NCBI RefSeq assembly: GCF_029892445.1
Contig: NZ_JARXVJ010000001.1
Span: forward strand, 868,001 to 932,000
Origin: Chryseobacterium sp. H1D6B
Lineage (GTDB): Bacteria; Bacteroidota; Bacteroidia; Flavobacteriales; Weeksellaceae
Direction: 5' to 3'
Length of the DNA: 64,000 bases
Shown: positions 32,837 to 42,800 of the stretch, piece by piece
Position numbering within the stretch: position 1 is the stretch's first letter
Layout of the letters: each line of letters opens with the position of its first letter
Program-made: the position numbers and the translations under genes
The notes under the pieces: model-generated
Seen by the model: the letters and a program-made list of their open reading frames with translations, nothing else
The model's database searches: none
Told to the model about the DNA's origin: nothing

Positions 32837-34129
32837 TTAATTTCCAATAATTGTTTTTGGCGTAACGAATTCTTTCAAAGCCAGTAAAGAAAGTTCCGTT
32901 CCATATCCTGAAGCTTTTGTTCCTCCGAACGGGAAACGAGGATCAGAACTTGTCATTCTGTTGATATTTACAGTCCCTGATTCCAATCCTTCAATAAAAA
33001 ACAATTGACGTTCTTTATCTTTTGTCCATACAGAATTAGAAAGTCCGAAAGGAATATCATTGGCCATCTGTAACGCTTCATCATCATTTTTAGCAATCAT
33101 TACCATTCCCAGCGGTCCGAATAATTCTTCCTGCAGAATTGGATTCCCTTCTTTTACGTTGATTAAGCCTGGTTTAAATTCAGTATCAGAAATTCTTTCC
33201 AACGGAATGAGAACCTCAGCTCCATTGTCTATAGCTTTTTTATATTGTTTTTCTAAATCATCTGCCAAGTCTGGTCTTGCCATCCCTCCCAATTTAGTGT
33301 CCTTATTCATAGGATCTCCTGCAACATATTTTTTATACTCTTCGATGAATTTTGGAAGAAAATCAAATTCGACTTTTTTCTCAATAATAAATCTCTTAGC
33401 AGCAACACAGGTTTGTCCGCAGTTTTGAAGTCTTGCTAATGCTCCTGCTTTTGCTGCTTCATCCAAATCAGCATCATCTAAAACAATAAATGCATCACTC
33501 CCTCCTAATTCTAGAAGAGACTTTTTAATATTTAATCCTGCAGTTGCAGCGACTTCTCCACCAGCTTTTCCACTTCCCGTTAAACTAACACCCTTTACAG
33601 CATCATACTCCAGAATCTCTTTCACTTCTTTATGGCCCACCTCTAAGTTTTGGAAAACACCTTTTGGAAAACCTGCTTCTACAAATACATCTTCAATACT
33701 ATTACCGCTTCCAAAGCAAATTGATGCATGTTTTAAAACAACAGTGTTTCCGGCTAATATGGCCGGAGTTGCAAATCTTAATACCTGCCAGAAAGGAAAA
33801 TTCCAAGGCATTACTCCTAAAATAACCCCTTTAGGAACATAGTGTATCTCAGAAATGGCATATTCAGATTCAATTTTTTCAGATTTTAAAATATTTTCAG
33901 CATCTGCATAATAATTCATCATTAAAGCACTCTTTTCAACTTCTGAGATCGCCTGCGAAATCGGCTTATTCATTTCCTTTGTGATGATCTCTCCAAACTT
34001 CTCTGAATTCTTTTTTAAAATAGCAGCTGCCTTCGCTATAAGTTTTTGTCTTTCTTCAAATGGTACTTTTTTCCATTCTGAAAAAGCTTCATCTGCTTTA
34101 ATCAGTTTATTTTCAATTGATTGTTCCAT
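32837..34129 (-). CDS. Aldehyde dehydrogenase, succinate-semialdehyde dehydrogenase-like
   Basis: A 430-residue NAD(P)-dependent aldehyde dehydrogenase. The active-site Cys lies in NCGQTCVAAKRF (about residue 240) and the general-base Glu in LLELGGSDAFIV (about 208). The cofactor segment MPWNFPFWQVLR and SLTGSGKAGGEVA are present. It is shorter at the N-terminus than the usual 450-480 residue enzymes but keeps all domains, as is common for the YneI/Sad-like group that oxidises succinate semialdehyde. It lies 137 bases after hutG on the same strand. A link to histidine/glutamate catabolism is possible but unproven. Confidence 0.88.
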   Translation of the reverse strand: MEQSIENKLIKADEAFSEWKKVPFEERQKLIAKAAAILKKNSEKFGEIITKEMNKPISQAISEVEKSALMMNYYADAENILKSEKIESEYAISEIHYVPKGVILGVMPWNFPFWQVLRFATPAILAGNTVVLKHASICFGSGNSIEDVFVEAGFPKGVFQNLEVGHKEVKEILEYDAVKGVSLTGSGKAGGEVAATAGLNIKKSLLELGGSDAFIVLDDADLDEAAKAGALARLQNCGQTCVAAKRFIIEKKVEFDFLPKFIEEYKKYVAGDPMNKDTKLGGMARPDLADDLEKQYKKAIDNGAEVLIPLERISDTEFKPGLINVKEGNPILQEELFGPLGMVMIAKNDDEALQMANDIPFGLSNSVWTKDKERQLFFIEGLESGTVNINRMTSSDPRFPFGGTKASGYGTELSLLALKEFVTPKTIIGN

Positions 34130-34266
34130 AATGTAATTGTTATTTTAAATTCAAATAATGAATTTAGAATGCCTTTGTTGTAAAAGCATGATTAGAGCAA
34201 CAAATTTTGTTCCTTAGTATTAAATAAAATAATGATTTTCTCTATCGGAAGAATATAATTTTTATC

Positions 34267-35187
34267 TTAAATCATAAACCATTCATTGACAAGACTTGCC
34301 GCCAGCCTGGCTGTTCTGTCCTGAATATCATGAGAAGGGTTAACCTCTGCGACATCCAATGCTATAAGTTTTTCATTTTTCAAAATATGTCTGAAAAAAT
34401 GCATAAAAGCTGCATCTGCAAAAATACCATTATAAGCCGAAGCCGAAACTCCCGGTGCAATAGAAGCATTGAAAACATCCATACAAATCGTAAGATAAAC
34501 CACATCTACTCCATCCACAAGATCATTGATACGCTGATAAATTGAAGGAAGGTTTTCAAAAAATAATTCATCTGCCAGAATATATTTCATTCCTAATTGG
34601 TGGGCAGTATCAAATAATTTAAGTGTATTAGAATTTCGCTGAATTCCAATGTGCAGCGAATTGATTTCTCCTTCTTCAGCGATCTGCCAGAATCCAGTGC
34701 CAGAACTTGCTCCAACCCCCTCTTCCGGCTGTCTGTTGTCAAAATGAGCGTCAATAGTAATGATCCCAATTTTCTTATCTGGAAATGCTTTTCTAATTCC
34801 TGAATAGTGTGCGTAAGTAACTTCATGTCCACCTCCTAAAACAAGAGATTTTGCTCCTTTTAAAAGAACTTTTGAAACATTCTCTGCAAGAATATTTTGA
34901 GTATTTTCTAGATTCTCATCTCCGCACGTAATATTTCCAAAATCAAAAAGCGAAAAATCTGGAAGAATCACAGGAAAATTAGACATATTCTTTCTTATGA
35001 CATCCGGAGCATCTTTTGCTCCCATTCTTCCTTTATTCCTTCTAACTCCTTCATCTACGGCAAAACCGTGTAAGACAAAGTCATCAGCTGTAATATTTTC
35101 ATATTGCTCGTTTTCCTTTACTCTTTGAAAAACTCTATGGAAAAGAGCTTCTTCTCCATCTAATCTACCTTTCCAAATATTATCCAT
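34267..35187 (-). CDS. hutG: Formimidoylglutamase (arginase family)
   Basis: A 306-residue arginase-fold hydrolase, probably converting N-formimidoyl-glutamate to glutamate and formamide, the last step of one histidine-degradation route. Mn-binding motifs GGGHEVTYAH (about residues 112-121) and DAHFDNR (about 137-143) are present. The third motif reads TICMDVFNASIAPGVSA. Where most arginases have S-x-D-x-D, the first Asp is a Cys here. The gene lies 71 bases after hutI on the same strand, which supports the hut assignment. An alternative is another ureohydrolase. Confidence 0.85.
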   Translation of the reverse strand: MDNIWKGRLDGEEALFHRVFQRVKENEQYENITADDFVLHGFAVDEGVRRNKGRMGAKDAPDVIRKNMSNFPVILPDFSLFDFGNITCGDENLENTQNILAENVSKVLLKGAKSLVLGGGHEVTYAHYSGIRKAFPDKKIGIITIDAHFDNRQPEEGVGASSGTGFWQIAEEGEINSLHIGIQRNSNTLKLFDTAHQLGMKYILADELFFENLPSIYQRINDLVDGVDVVYLTICMDVFNASIAPGVSASAYNGIFADAAFMHFFRHILKNEKLIALDVAEVNPSHDIQDRTARLAASLVNEWFMI

Positions 35188-35258
35188 AGTTTAGTAATTA
35201 TATAATTTGTCATGTTGAAAATAGTATGATTCCTTCGAAATGACAAAATGTAAGCTAT

Positions 35259-36482
35259 TTAAATTTTATTTCCATTAATATAAATACTTTCCGCTTTCAG
35301 ACTTCCCTGATTATAAAGAACATTCTGGAAATTATCTGTTTTGAAAGTAACAAAATCAGCCTTCAATCCATTTTCTAATCTCCCTCTGTCTTCTAATCCA
35401 AGAGCAAATGCAGAACGAAACGTTATTCCAGCCAATACTTCAGCTGTCGTTAATTTTTCATACGTTGCTAAAATTGAAGCCTGCGTAATTAAATTTCCCA
35501 TCGGAGCAGAACCAGGATTCCAGTCGCTGGCAATAGCAAGAATCGCTCCTGCATCTAATAGTTTTCTTGCAGGAGTAAACTTTTCACCTAATCCTAAACT
35601 TGCTCCAGGAAGAGCTGTAGCCACAGTATCTGACTGTGCTAAAAATTCAATATCTTCATCGATTGTAGCTTCCAAGTGATCTGCAGACCTCGCCCCTACT
35701 TCAACGGCAATTCTTGAACTTCCCGGCGTAAACTGATCTGCATGAACGGTAATATCAAAACCTAACTCTTTAGTTTTAAGAAGGAATACTTTACTTTCTT
35801 CAGGCTGAAAAGCAGATTTTTCAATAAAAATATCTACCCGATGCGCCAGGTTTTCTTCTTTGACTTTTGGTAAAATCTCGGTAATGATATAATTTAAATA
35901 TTCTTCATTGTTTCCTTCAAAATCTCTAGGTTTTAAATGAGCAGAAAGACAAGTAGGAACTAATGTTGCATAAGTTTGAGTCTGAGCTTTTTTAATAATC
36001 CTAAGCATTTTCAGTTCATTTTCTACATCTAATCCATAACCGCTTTTCACCTCGATCGTTGTGATTCCTAAAGAAACTAAAGAATGTATTCTTTCCAATA
36101 AGGTTGTTAATAATTCTTTTTCTGAAGCACTCCTTGTGTGCTGTACAGAACTCCAAATTCCGCCGCCGCTTTCAGCAATTTCTAAATATGTTTTCCCGGC
36201 ATTCCTCATCGCAAAATCATTAGCCCGATTTCCGCCGAAGCAGATATGAGTATGAGAATCTACAAAAGCTGGAAGAACGATCTCCTCTCCTTCTATCATT
36301 TCAATCAGAATATTTTCATTTTCAGATTTTAATTCTTCGAAATTTCCAACTTTCTGAATTTTATCTTTATCGATTAAAATTCCAGCATCAGTGATGATTT
36401 CAAGCTGTTCATCAGATAATTTTCCTCTCAAAGGAAGATTTGCAAGAGTTACAATCTGCTTAAATGGTCCTATCAATTTCAT
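35259..36482 (-). CDS. hutI: Imidazolonepropionase
   Basis: A 407-residue amidohydrolase that hydrolyses imidazolone-propionate to N-formimidoyl-glutamate in histidine degradation. The metal-binding HTH motif is in FVDSHTHICFGGNR (about residues 78-91). Further family motifs are EVKSGYGLD, HADQFTPGSS and ASDWNPGSAPMGNL, the last with the conserved Asp at about 318. It is the first gene of a hutI-hutG pair; hutH and hutU are not in the window. Its start is close to ruvB on the opposite strand. Confidence 0.96.
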   Translation of the reverse strand: MKLIGPFKQIVTLANLPLRGKLSDEQLEIITDAGILIDKDKIQKVGNFEELKSENENILIEMIEGEEIVLPAFVDSHTHICFGGNRANDFAMRNAGKTYLEIAESGGGIWSSVQHTRSASEKELLTTLLERIHSLVSLGITTIEVKSGYGLDVENELKMLRIIKKAQTQTYATLVPTCLSAHLKPRDFEGNNEEYLNYIITEILPKVKEENLAHRVDIFIEKSAFQPEESKVFLLKTKELGFDITVHADQFTPGSSRIAVEVGARSADHLEATIDEDIEFLAQSDTVATALPGASLGLGEKFTPARKLLDAGAILAIASDWNPGSAPMGNLITQASILATYEKLTTAEVLAGITFRSAFALGLEDRGRLENGLKADFVTFKTDNFQNVLYNQGSLKAESIYINGNKI

Positions 36483-36528
36483 GTTTGCTAATTTACAAAT
36501 ACAATTTCAGAATTAGACTCAAAAATCC

Positions 36529-36536
36529 TATCTTTG
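36529..36536 (+). promoter_or_regulatory. Bacteroidota -7 element upstream of ruvB
   Basis: TATCTTTG, an exact TAnnTTTG, lies 20-27 bases before the ruvB start codon in the short divergent gap with hutI. Confidence 0.65.
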
Positions 36537-36555
36537 AGGTAAATGAAATGAATTA

Positions 36556-37578
36556 ATGCCTGATTTTTTACATCCAGATAAGGAAAATTACTCCCATGAA
36601 GAGCTGCAGCAAGAGGAACAAATCCGTCCGCAGAGTTTTAAAGATTTTGCAGGACAGAGAAGAACTTTAGATAATCTTGAGGTCTTTGTTGCGGCAGCAA
36701 AAAACCGTGGCGGTGCTCTTGACCACGTTCTTCTTCACGGCCCTCCTGGGCTGGGTAAAACTACTCTGGCAAATATCATTGCAAATGAACTTGGTGTAAG
36801 CTGTAAAATAACTTCTGGTCCTGTTCTCGATAAACCTGGAAGTCTGGCTGGTCTATTAACCAATCTTGAGGAAAATGATGTTCTTTTTATTGATGAAATC
36901 CATCGTTTATCTCCTATTGTAGAAGAATATTTGTATTCTGCGATGGAAGATTACAAGATTGACATTATGCTGGAAACCGGTCCCAATGCAAGAAGCGTAC
37001 AGATCAGTTTAAATCCTTTTACTTTAGTAGGAGCTACAACAAGAAGCGGAATGCTGACAAAACCAATGCTGGCAAGGTTTGGAATTCAAAGCAGGTTAGA
37101 ATATTATACGGTAGAGCTTATAGCAATGATCATCGAAAGAAGCTCAAGAGTTTTAGGCATTAAGATTTATGAAGATGCAGCCATTGAAATAGCAAGAAGA
37201 AGCCGCGGTACCCCAAGGATTGCAAATGCTTTATTAAGAAGAGTCCGGGATTTCGCTGAAATAAAAGGAAATGGAGAAATAGAAATTAATATTACTAAAT
37301 ATGCTCTTGATTCTCTTAATGTAGATGAATTTGGTCTGGATGAAATGGATAATAAAATCATGCGGGTCATGATTGAAAATTTCAAAGGAAAACCTGTAGG
37401 GATTTCAGCTTTAGCCACTTCCATTGCAGAAAATCCTGAAACGCTAGAAGAGGTTTATGAACCTTTTTTAATTCAGGAAGGATTTATCATCCGTACACCA
37501 AGAGGAAGAGAGGTTACTGATAAAGCTTACAAGCATTTAAATATTTCTATCCCAAAAAGTCCTGGAGAATTATTCTAG
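36556..37578 (+). CDS. ruvB: Holliday junction branch-migration ATPase RuvB
   Basis: A 340-residue AAA+ motor that drives branch migration with RuvA. Walker A is [11 protein letters not shown] (about residues 59-69), Walker B is [10 protein letters not shown] (about 110-119), sensor 1 is LVGATTRSG and the arginine finger region is [12 protein letters not shown]. The C-terminal winged helix ends with [16 protein letters not shown]. The length is as expected. It heads a plus-strand unit with a PaiB-like gene 7 bases downstream. Confidence 0.98.
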   Translation: MPDFLHPDKENYSHEELQQEEQIRPQSFKDFAGQRRTLDNLEVFVAAAKNRGGALDHVLLHGPPGLGKTTLANIIANELGVSCKITSGPVLDKPGSLAGLLTNLEENDVLFIDEIHRLSPIVEEYLYSAMEDYKIDIMLETGPNARSVQISLNPFTLVGATTRSGMLTKPMLARFGIQSRLEYYTVELIAMIIERSSRVLGIKIYEDAAIEIARRSRGTPRIANALLRRVRDFAEIKGNGEIEINITKYALDSLNVDEFGLDEMDNKIMRVMIENFKGKPVGISALATSIAENPETLEEVYEPFLIQEGFIIRTPRGREVTDKAYKHLNISIPKSPGELF

Positions 37579-37585
37579 AAAACCT

Positions 37586-38200
37586 ATGTTTATACCCAAA
37601 TTATACAGAAGTGACGATTATGATGTGATGAAAGAAATCATCAAAGAAAATTCTTTTGCCCTGCTCATATCTTCAGTTGATAAAATAAGAGCCACTCATG
37701 CTATGATGATGCTCAATGAAGATCATCCAGAACAGATCTATATTGAATCTCATATTTCCAGAGCTAATCCACAGGCAAAAGTTCTTAAAAACGGTGATGA
37801 AGTTCTCTGCGATTTTTTAGGGGCACATACTTATATTTCCAGCAGCTGGTATGACCACGTGAATGTTTCTACATGGAACTATGAAGCCGTCCAGATTTAT
37901 GGGACTGTTGAACTTATGAATAACGATGAGCTCTACAATCATTTAGAGAAACTAACAAGCATATACGAAAAACCTCAGCAGTGTCCCATGTTTGTTAAAG
38001 ATATGGGGAAAGAATTTATTGAAAAAGAAATGAAAGGTGCTTTCGGATTAAAAATACTTCCAACCGAAATACATATTAAACAGAAACTGTCACAGAACAG
38101 AAAAGAGGCAGATTTTGAAAATATCATTTCTCAACTTGAAAATTCCGAGGACACCAACAGCCGGCAGATCGCCGAAAAGATGAAATTAATTAAGAAATAA
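37586..38200 (+). CDS. PaiB-like FMN-binding protein
   Basis: A 204-residue protein of the FMN-binding negative transcriptional regulator (PaiB/Pfam FMN_bind_2) family, a split-barrel flavin fold. Family features include the MFIPKLYRSDD opening, ISRANPQAK and SSWYDHVNVSTWNYEAV (about residues 85-101), which is the most conserved part. Despite the family name it lacks a DNA-binding helix-turn-helix, so an enzymatic or flavin-carrying role is as likely as regulation. It lies between ruvB and an MBL-fold hydrolase. Confidence 0.87.
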   Translation: MFIPKLYRSDDYDVMKEIIKENSFALLISSVDKIRATHAMMMLNEDHPEQIYIESHISRANPQAKVLKNGDEVLCDFLGAHTYISSSWYDHVNVSTWNYEAVQIYGTVELMNNDELYNHLEKLTSIYEKPQQCPMFVKDMGKEFIEKEMKGAFGLKILPTEIHIKQKLSQNRKEADFENIISQLENSEDTNSRQIAEKMKLIKK

Positions 38201-38218
38201 ATTAATCAAAATATACAT

Positions 38219-39085
38219 ATGAAATTATATCCCATACAATGTGGAAAATTTAAATTAGATGGCGGCGCCATGTTTGGAGTCGTCCCAAAGAGTCTGTGGG
38301 AAAAGACTAATCCTGCAGACGAAAGAAATTTAATTGAACTAGGAACACGTTCTCTACTGATCGAGGACGGCAAAAAGCTCATCTTGGTAGACTGCGGACT
38401 TGGCAACAAACAGGATGACAAATTTTTTGGACACTACTCTCTTTGGGGAGATGATAATTTAGATAAAAATCTTAAGAAATATGGTTTTGTAAAGGAGGAT
38501 ATTACAGATGTTTTCCTTACCCACCTCCATTTTGACCATTGCGGCGGAGCTATTGAATGGAATGATGATAAAACAGGATACAGACCGGCATTTAAAAATG
38601 CTCAGTTCTGGACCAATGAAAATCACTGGCAGTGGGCAACAGAGCCTAATGCAAGAGAAAAAGCAAGTTTCTTAAAAGAAAATATTCTTCCTATTCAGGA
38701 AAGCGGACAGCTGCATTTTTTACCCCTTCCAGCTACAGGAAACTACGGTTTTGCTCCAGACTTGAAAATGGATGTAATTTTCGTTGACGGGCACACAGAA
38801 AAGCAGATGCTGCCCGTTATTCAGTATCAGGAAAAAACTATTGTTTTTGCGGCTGATCTTATTCCTACTGCCGGGCATATTCCTCAGGTGTATGTAATGG
38901 GTTACGATACCAGACCTCTTTTAACCTTAGAAGAAAAAGGAAAATTTCTGAAACAGTGCGTAGATAACGAATATTTATTATTCTTTGAACATGATGCGCA
39001 TAATGAATTAGCAAGTCTAAAAATGACTGAAAAAGGCATACGATTAGATCAGACTTTTAGTTTTAATGAAGTTTTTGGATATTAG
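38219..39085 (+). CDS. Metallo-beta-lactamase-fold hydrolase
   Basis: A 288-residue MBL-fold enzyme without a signal peptide. The zinc motif is THLHFDHCGGAIEW (HxHxDH at about residues 101-106). Further ligands are likely in FVDGHTEKQM, AADLIPTAGH (the Asp) and FEHDAH. The arrangement resembles the lactonase-like group of the superfamily, but the substrate cannot be named. It lies 18 bases after the PaiB-like gene and 2 before coaE, in one operon. Confidence 0.88.
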   Translation: MKLYPIQCGKFKLDGGAMFGVVPKSLWEKTNPADERNLIELGTRSLLIEDGKKLILVDCGLGNKQDDKFFGHYSLWGDDNLDKNLKKYGFVKEDITDVFLTHLHFDHCGGAIEWNDDKTGYRPAFKNAQFWTNENHWQWATEPNAREKASFLKENILPIQESGQLHFLPLPATGNYGFAPDLKMDVIFVDGHTEKQMLPVIQYQEKTIVFAADLIPTAGHIPQVYVMGYDTRPLLTLEEKGKFLKQCVDNEYLLFFEHDAHNELASLKMTEKGIRLDQTFSFNEVFGY

Positions 39086-39087
39086 GT

Positions 39088-39711
39088 ATGGAAGAATTAA
39101 ATTCAGAAACGAAAAAAGCAGAACCAGAACCAAAGATCATTGGCTTAACCGGAGGAATTGGTTCCGGCAAAACTACTGTTGCGCGTTTTATTGAGGAGTT
39201 TGGATTCCCAGTATATTATTCTGATGACAGAGCGAAAACGATCGTTAATGATAATGAAGATCTTAAAAGAACAATAAAAGAACTTTTAGGAGAAAAATCT
39301 TACGACGAGAAAGGGATTTATGACCGAAAATTTGTTGCAGAAAAAGTTTTTAATGATAATGATCTTCTTCAAGAATTAAACAATATTATCCACCCTGCTG
39401 TAAGAATAGATTTTGAGGAATGGGTTTCAAAGCAGACCAAATATTTAGTTTTTAAAGAGACCGCTTTATTATTTGAATTAAAACTTAACAAGCAATGTTA
39501 CAAATCTCTTTTGGTAACAGCGGAAGACAATATAAGAATAAAAAGAGTGATGGATCGGGACGGAAAGACCTATCGTGAAGTAGAGACCATTATGGAACGA
39601 CAGATGCCCGAAAAAGACAAAATAAAGCTTGCAAGCTGTATTATATACAACAATACAAACTTAGAGGATTTAAAGCTCCAGACAGAGCGGATCGTATTCG
39701 AAATTGAATAA
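39088..39711 (+). CDS. coaE: Dephospho-CoA kinase
   Basis: A 207-residue P-loop kinase that phosphorylates dephospho-CoA in the last step of coenzyme A synthesis. The P-loop is GLTGGIGSGKTTVA (about residues 18-31), the CoA-site Asp is in YYSDDRAKT and the lid region contains RIKRVMDRDGKT. The N-terminus has about 15 extra acidic/lysine residues before the usual start (KIIGLTGG). It follows the MBL-fold gene by 2 bases and ends the unit at a perfect-stem terminator. Confidence 0.96.
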   Translation: MEELNSETKKAEPEPKIIGLTGGIGSGKTTVARFIEEFGFPVYYSDDRAKTIVNDNEDLKRTIKELLGEKSYDEKGIYDRKFVAEKVFNDNDLLQELNNIIHPAVRIDFEEWVSKQTKYLVFKETALLFELKLNKQCYKSLLVTAEDNIRIKRVMDRDGKTYREVETIMERQMPEKDKIKLASCIIYNNTNLEDLKLQTERIVFEIE

Positions 39712-39714
39712 AAT

Positions 39715-39749
39715 AAAAACTCGTTAGAAATATTTCTAACGAGTTTTTT
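39715..39749 (+). terminator. Rho-independent terminator after coaE
   Basis: A perfect 16-bp stem (AAAAACTCGTTAGAAA and its complement) with a T run, directly after the coaE stop. Confidence 0.9.
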
Positions 39750-39764
39750 ATATCCAGATAAAAA

Positions 39765-39792
39765 AATAAGCTCTCATTTCTGAGAGCTTATT
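39765..39792 (-). terminator. Rho-independent terminator after the large secreted peptidase gene
   Basis: A 12-bp stem (39765-39776 and 39781-39792) with a 4-nt loop and a T run on the minus strand, 20 bases after the peptidase stop. Confidence 0.88.
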
Positions 39793-39812
39793 CTATTTAA
39801 TTAAAGTTGATA

Positions 39813-42800
39813 TTATTCTTTGATAAATTTCTTCTGAATAGATTTATCACCATCCTCAATATCTATCACGAATACACCGTTTATAAGTTTACTTACATCA
39901 ATCTTATTGTTCAGCAAGATTCCGCTTGATATAAGCTGTCCTGCTGCATTGTAGATTTTGTAATTAGCTTTTTTGCTGATATTCTTCACATACAATACTG
40001 AACTTACCGGGTTAGGATAAATTAAGATATCATCCTGGTTAGTAGCGTTAGGTACTGCCTGCTTAGAAATTCTTACTGTGTAATCTTCAACCTCTCCATT
40101 AGCGAAGCTCAAACAGTTGACAGGGATACCATCTCTCTGCATGGCAACTCTCATTACAACATATTTGTAATCAGTCATGCTTATAAATGCATCTGCCGGC
40201 ACACTGAATGTTCCTGTAACAGGAGAAGTCGTGTTTGGAGCTGAAGCAAGGATTCTTTCATTGACATCAAAAGTTCCGCTTCTGTCAAAGTCTATCCATA
40301 CTGCAATTCCTTCGTTATTGTTATTTCCTACCCAAGATTTTTCAATAGAAATCTCGTTGCCTGTAGAACCTTGAATCAGTTCTATAAATGTAGCAGGAAC
40401 ACCTGTATAGTCTGTATAAGTAGACCCAAGTGAACTTTTCTCCATAGTAGGTTTACCGTTCGGCTTCACTGTAACTTTTGAGATAAATTCGCTGCCTCCA
40501 CTAGTTGAATTCATATGGCAGTAAATCACTGTAGGAGTTGTGAAGAAGTACGGCTGTGTATAAGTACCAGGGGTACCGTTACATACATTTACAACCTGCA
40601 TTTCATATTTAGTCAATTCCGTTAAACCTGTAAGGGTATAAGTATTAGCTACTACTGGTATATTAGTCCAGCTCGGAATTCCTACTTTTCTATATCTTAA
40701 GATATAAGTTGACCCTGGGAAAGGATCCCAAACCACTACTGCTGTTGTAGGCGTAAGGTTACTGATCGTTAGTCCCGGAGGAGGTAATTCACATGTTCTA
40801 TCAGTAGTAAATACTTTTGGATTTGAGTATGGATTGATTGTAGTCTCTCCATTACACTTATTGGCTACCTGAACTTCATAGGTAGTATAAGGACTCAGAC
40901 CTGTAAGTGTATAAGTATTTGTTGGAGGCAATGGCAGTGTAACATCAATCCATGTTGTAGTTCCTACTACTCTATATCTCAGCACATATGTTGAACTGGC
41001 TGCAATAGGAGCCCAAGTAACCACAGCAGAGTTTGTTGTAACATTGCTGATTGTTACGTTTGGAGGCGTAGGGTCGCATCTTGTTGTAAATACTTTAATT
41101 GCCGTAAATGCACCTGGTGTATTTCCACAAACAGCAGCAATCTGTACTTCATAGATTGTTGCAGGTGTTAAACCTGTTAATGTAAGCGGAACATTCGCTA
41201 GAAGCGTTGATGCATAAACACTTGTCCATGTAGTTGTACCTTGTACTCTGTACTGTACTAGATAGGTTATGTTATTTGTTGCACCTGTCCAAGTAACTAC
41301 TGCAGAATTATGAGTCGCAGTAAATGTTGGAGCACCCGGTGTTGTTGTAGCACATGGTCTCAATTTCACCGCGTAATCTTCTACTTCTCCATTAACTGCA
41401 TTCTGGCATAATACAGGAGCACTCGTACGCTTAAGTACGACTCTCATTGTTGTATTTAATGGTCCGTTATATGCAGTAGCCGGTACAGTAAATAGATTCG
41501 TTACCGGAGTTGTAGTACTGGCTGCAGAAGTTAAAATCTGCTCATTAGCTTCAAATACTCCGTTTCTATTATAGTCAATCCAAGCAGATACCGCATCACT
41601 TTGTGTAGCACCTGTCCATCCTTTAGCAACAGATATTTTGTTGTTTGCAGAACCGATGTCCAGCGTTATAAGTGTTGCAGGAGTTGCATAATTTATATAG
41701 TTCGTCTGAACAGAAGTATTATTCATTGCTGGAATTCCAGGGTTAACAGGAGTAATAGTTACATTTGAAATGTAATCAGTAGTTCCTGTACCTGTCATTT
41801 GACAGTATGAAAGAGGAGGTGTAGTAAATGTTGTACTAGCAGAGAATGCTCCCTGTGTACCGCTGCATACTGTAGCCACCTGAACTTGATAACCTGTCTG
41901 TTCAATTAATCCTGTAATATTATAGATATTTACTGGAGGGGTTGTAAGGTTTACAGTTGTCCATGCTCCTGTTGCCCCCACTCTATATCTTAATACATAA
42001 GTCGCTCCAGCTGCTGGAATCCATGATACCGTAGCAGTTGTAGCAGTAAGGTTACTTATAATTAGAGGTGCTGGAGGTGCTGCAGTACAAGGCTGCAGAT
42101 CTATTAGTTTTACAGCATAGTCTTCTACCTCACCCCATGTGAAACTTCCACATGCAGCTGCTGCCGATGATTCTCTTATTCCAACACGCATACGGGTTGT
42201 AAGAGTTCCGTTGTATGCTCCTGCCGGAACTGTAAATGTTGCGGTAACAGGTGAAGTCGTGTTACTTGGAGAAGTTAATACCTGTTCGCTGGTTTCAAAA
42301 ACTCCGTTTCTGTTAAAGTCAATCCAAACTCCAGTTCCAAATGACCATTGTGTTCCCGGCCAAGATTTAGTTACTGAAACTGTATTGTTAACAGAACCTC
42401 TAACCAAAGTAAGAAGTCTTGTAGGATCAGCACTGTAGTCTGTGTAGTTACTTTCCGCTGAATTACTCACCATAGGGATAGAATTCGTAGGATTAACAGT
42501 AACATTGCTGATAAATCCATCTGCAGTACTTGTTGAACCTGAAGAACAATAAGTAATGGCTGGAGTAGTAAATGTAGTACTTGGAGAGAATGTTCCCTGT
42601 GTACCTCCGCATATCGTTGCTATCTGAACTTCATATGCTGTCTGCTCAACAAGACCTGGAATGTTATAAATATTTACAGGCGGTGTTGTTAATGTTACTG
42701 TAGTCCATGCTCCAGTAGGCGCCACTCTATATCTTAACACATAAGTAGCTCCCGTAGTTGCGGCCCATGATACAGTCGCAGTAGTTGGTGTAAGGTTACT

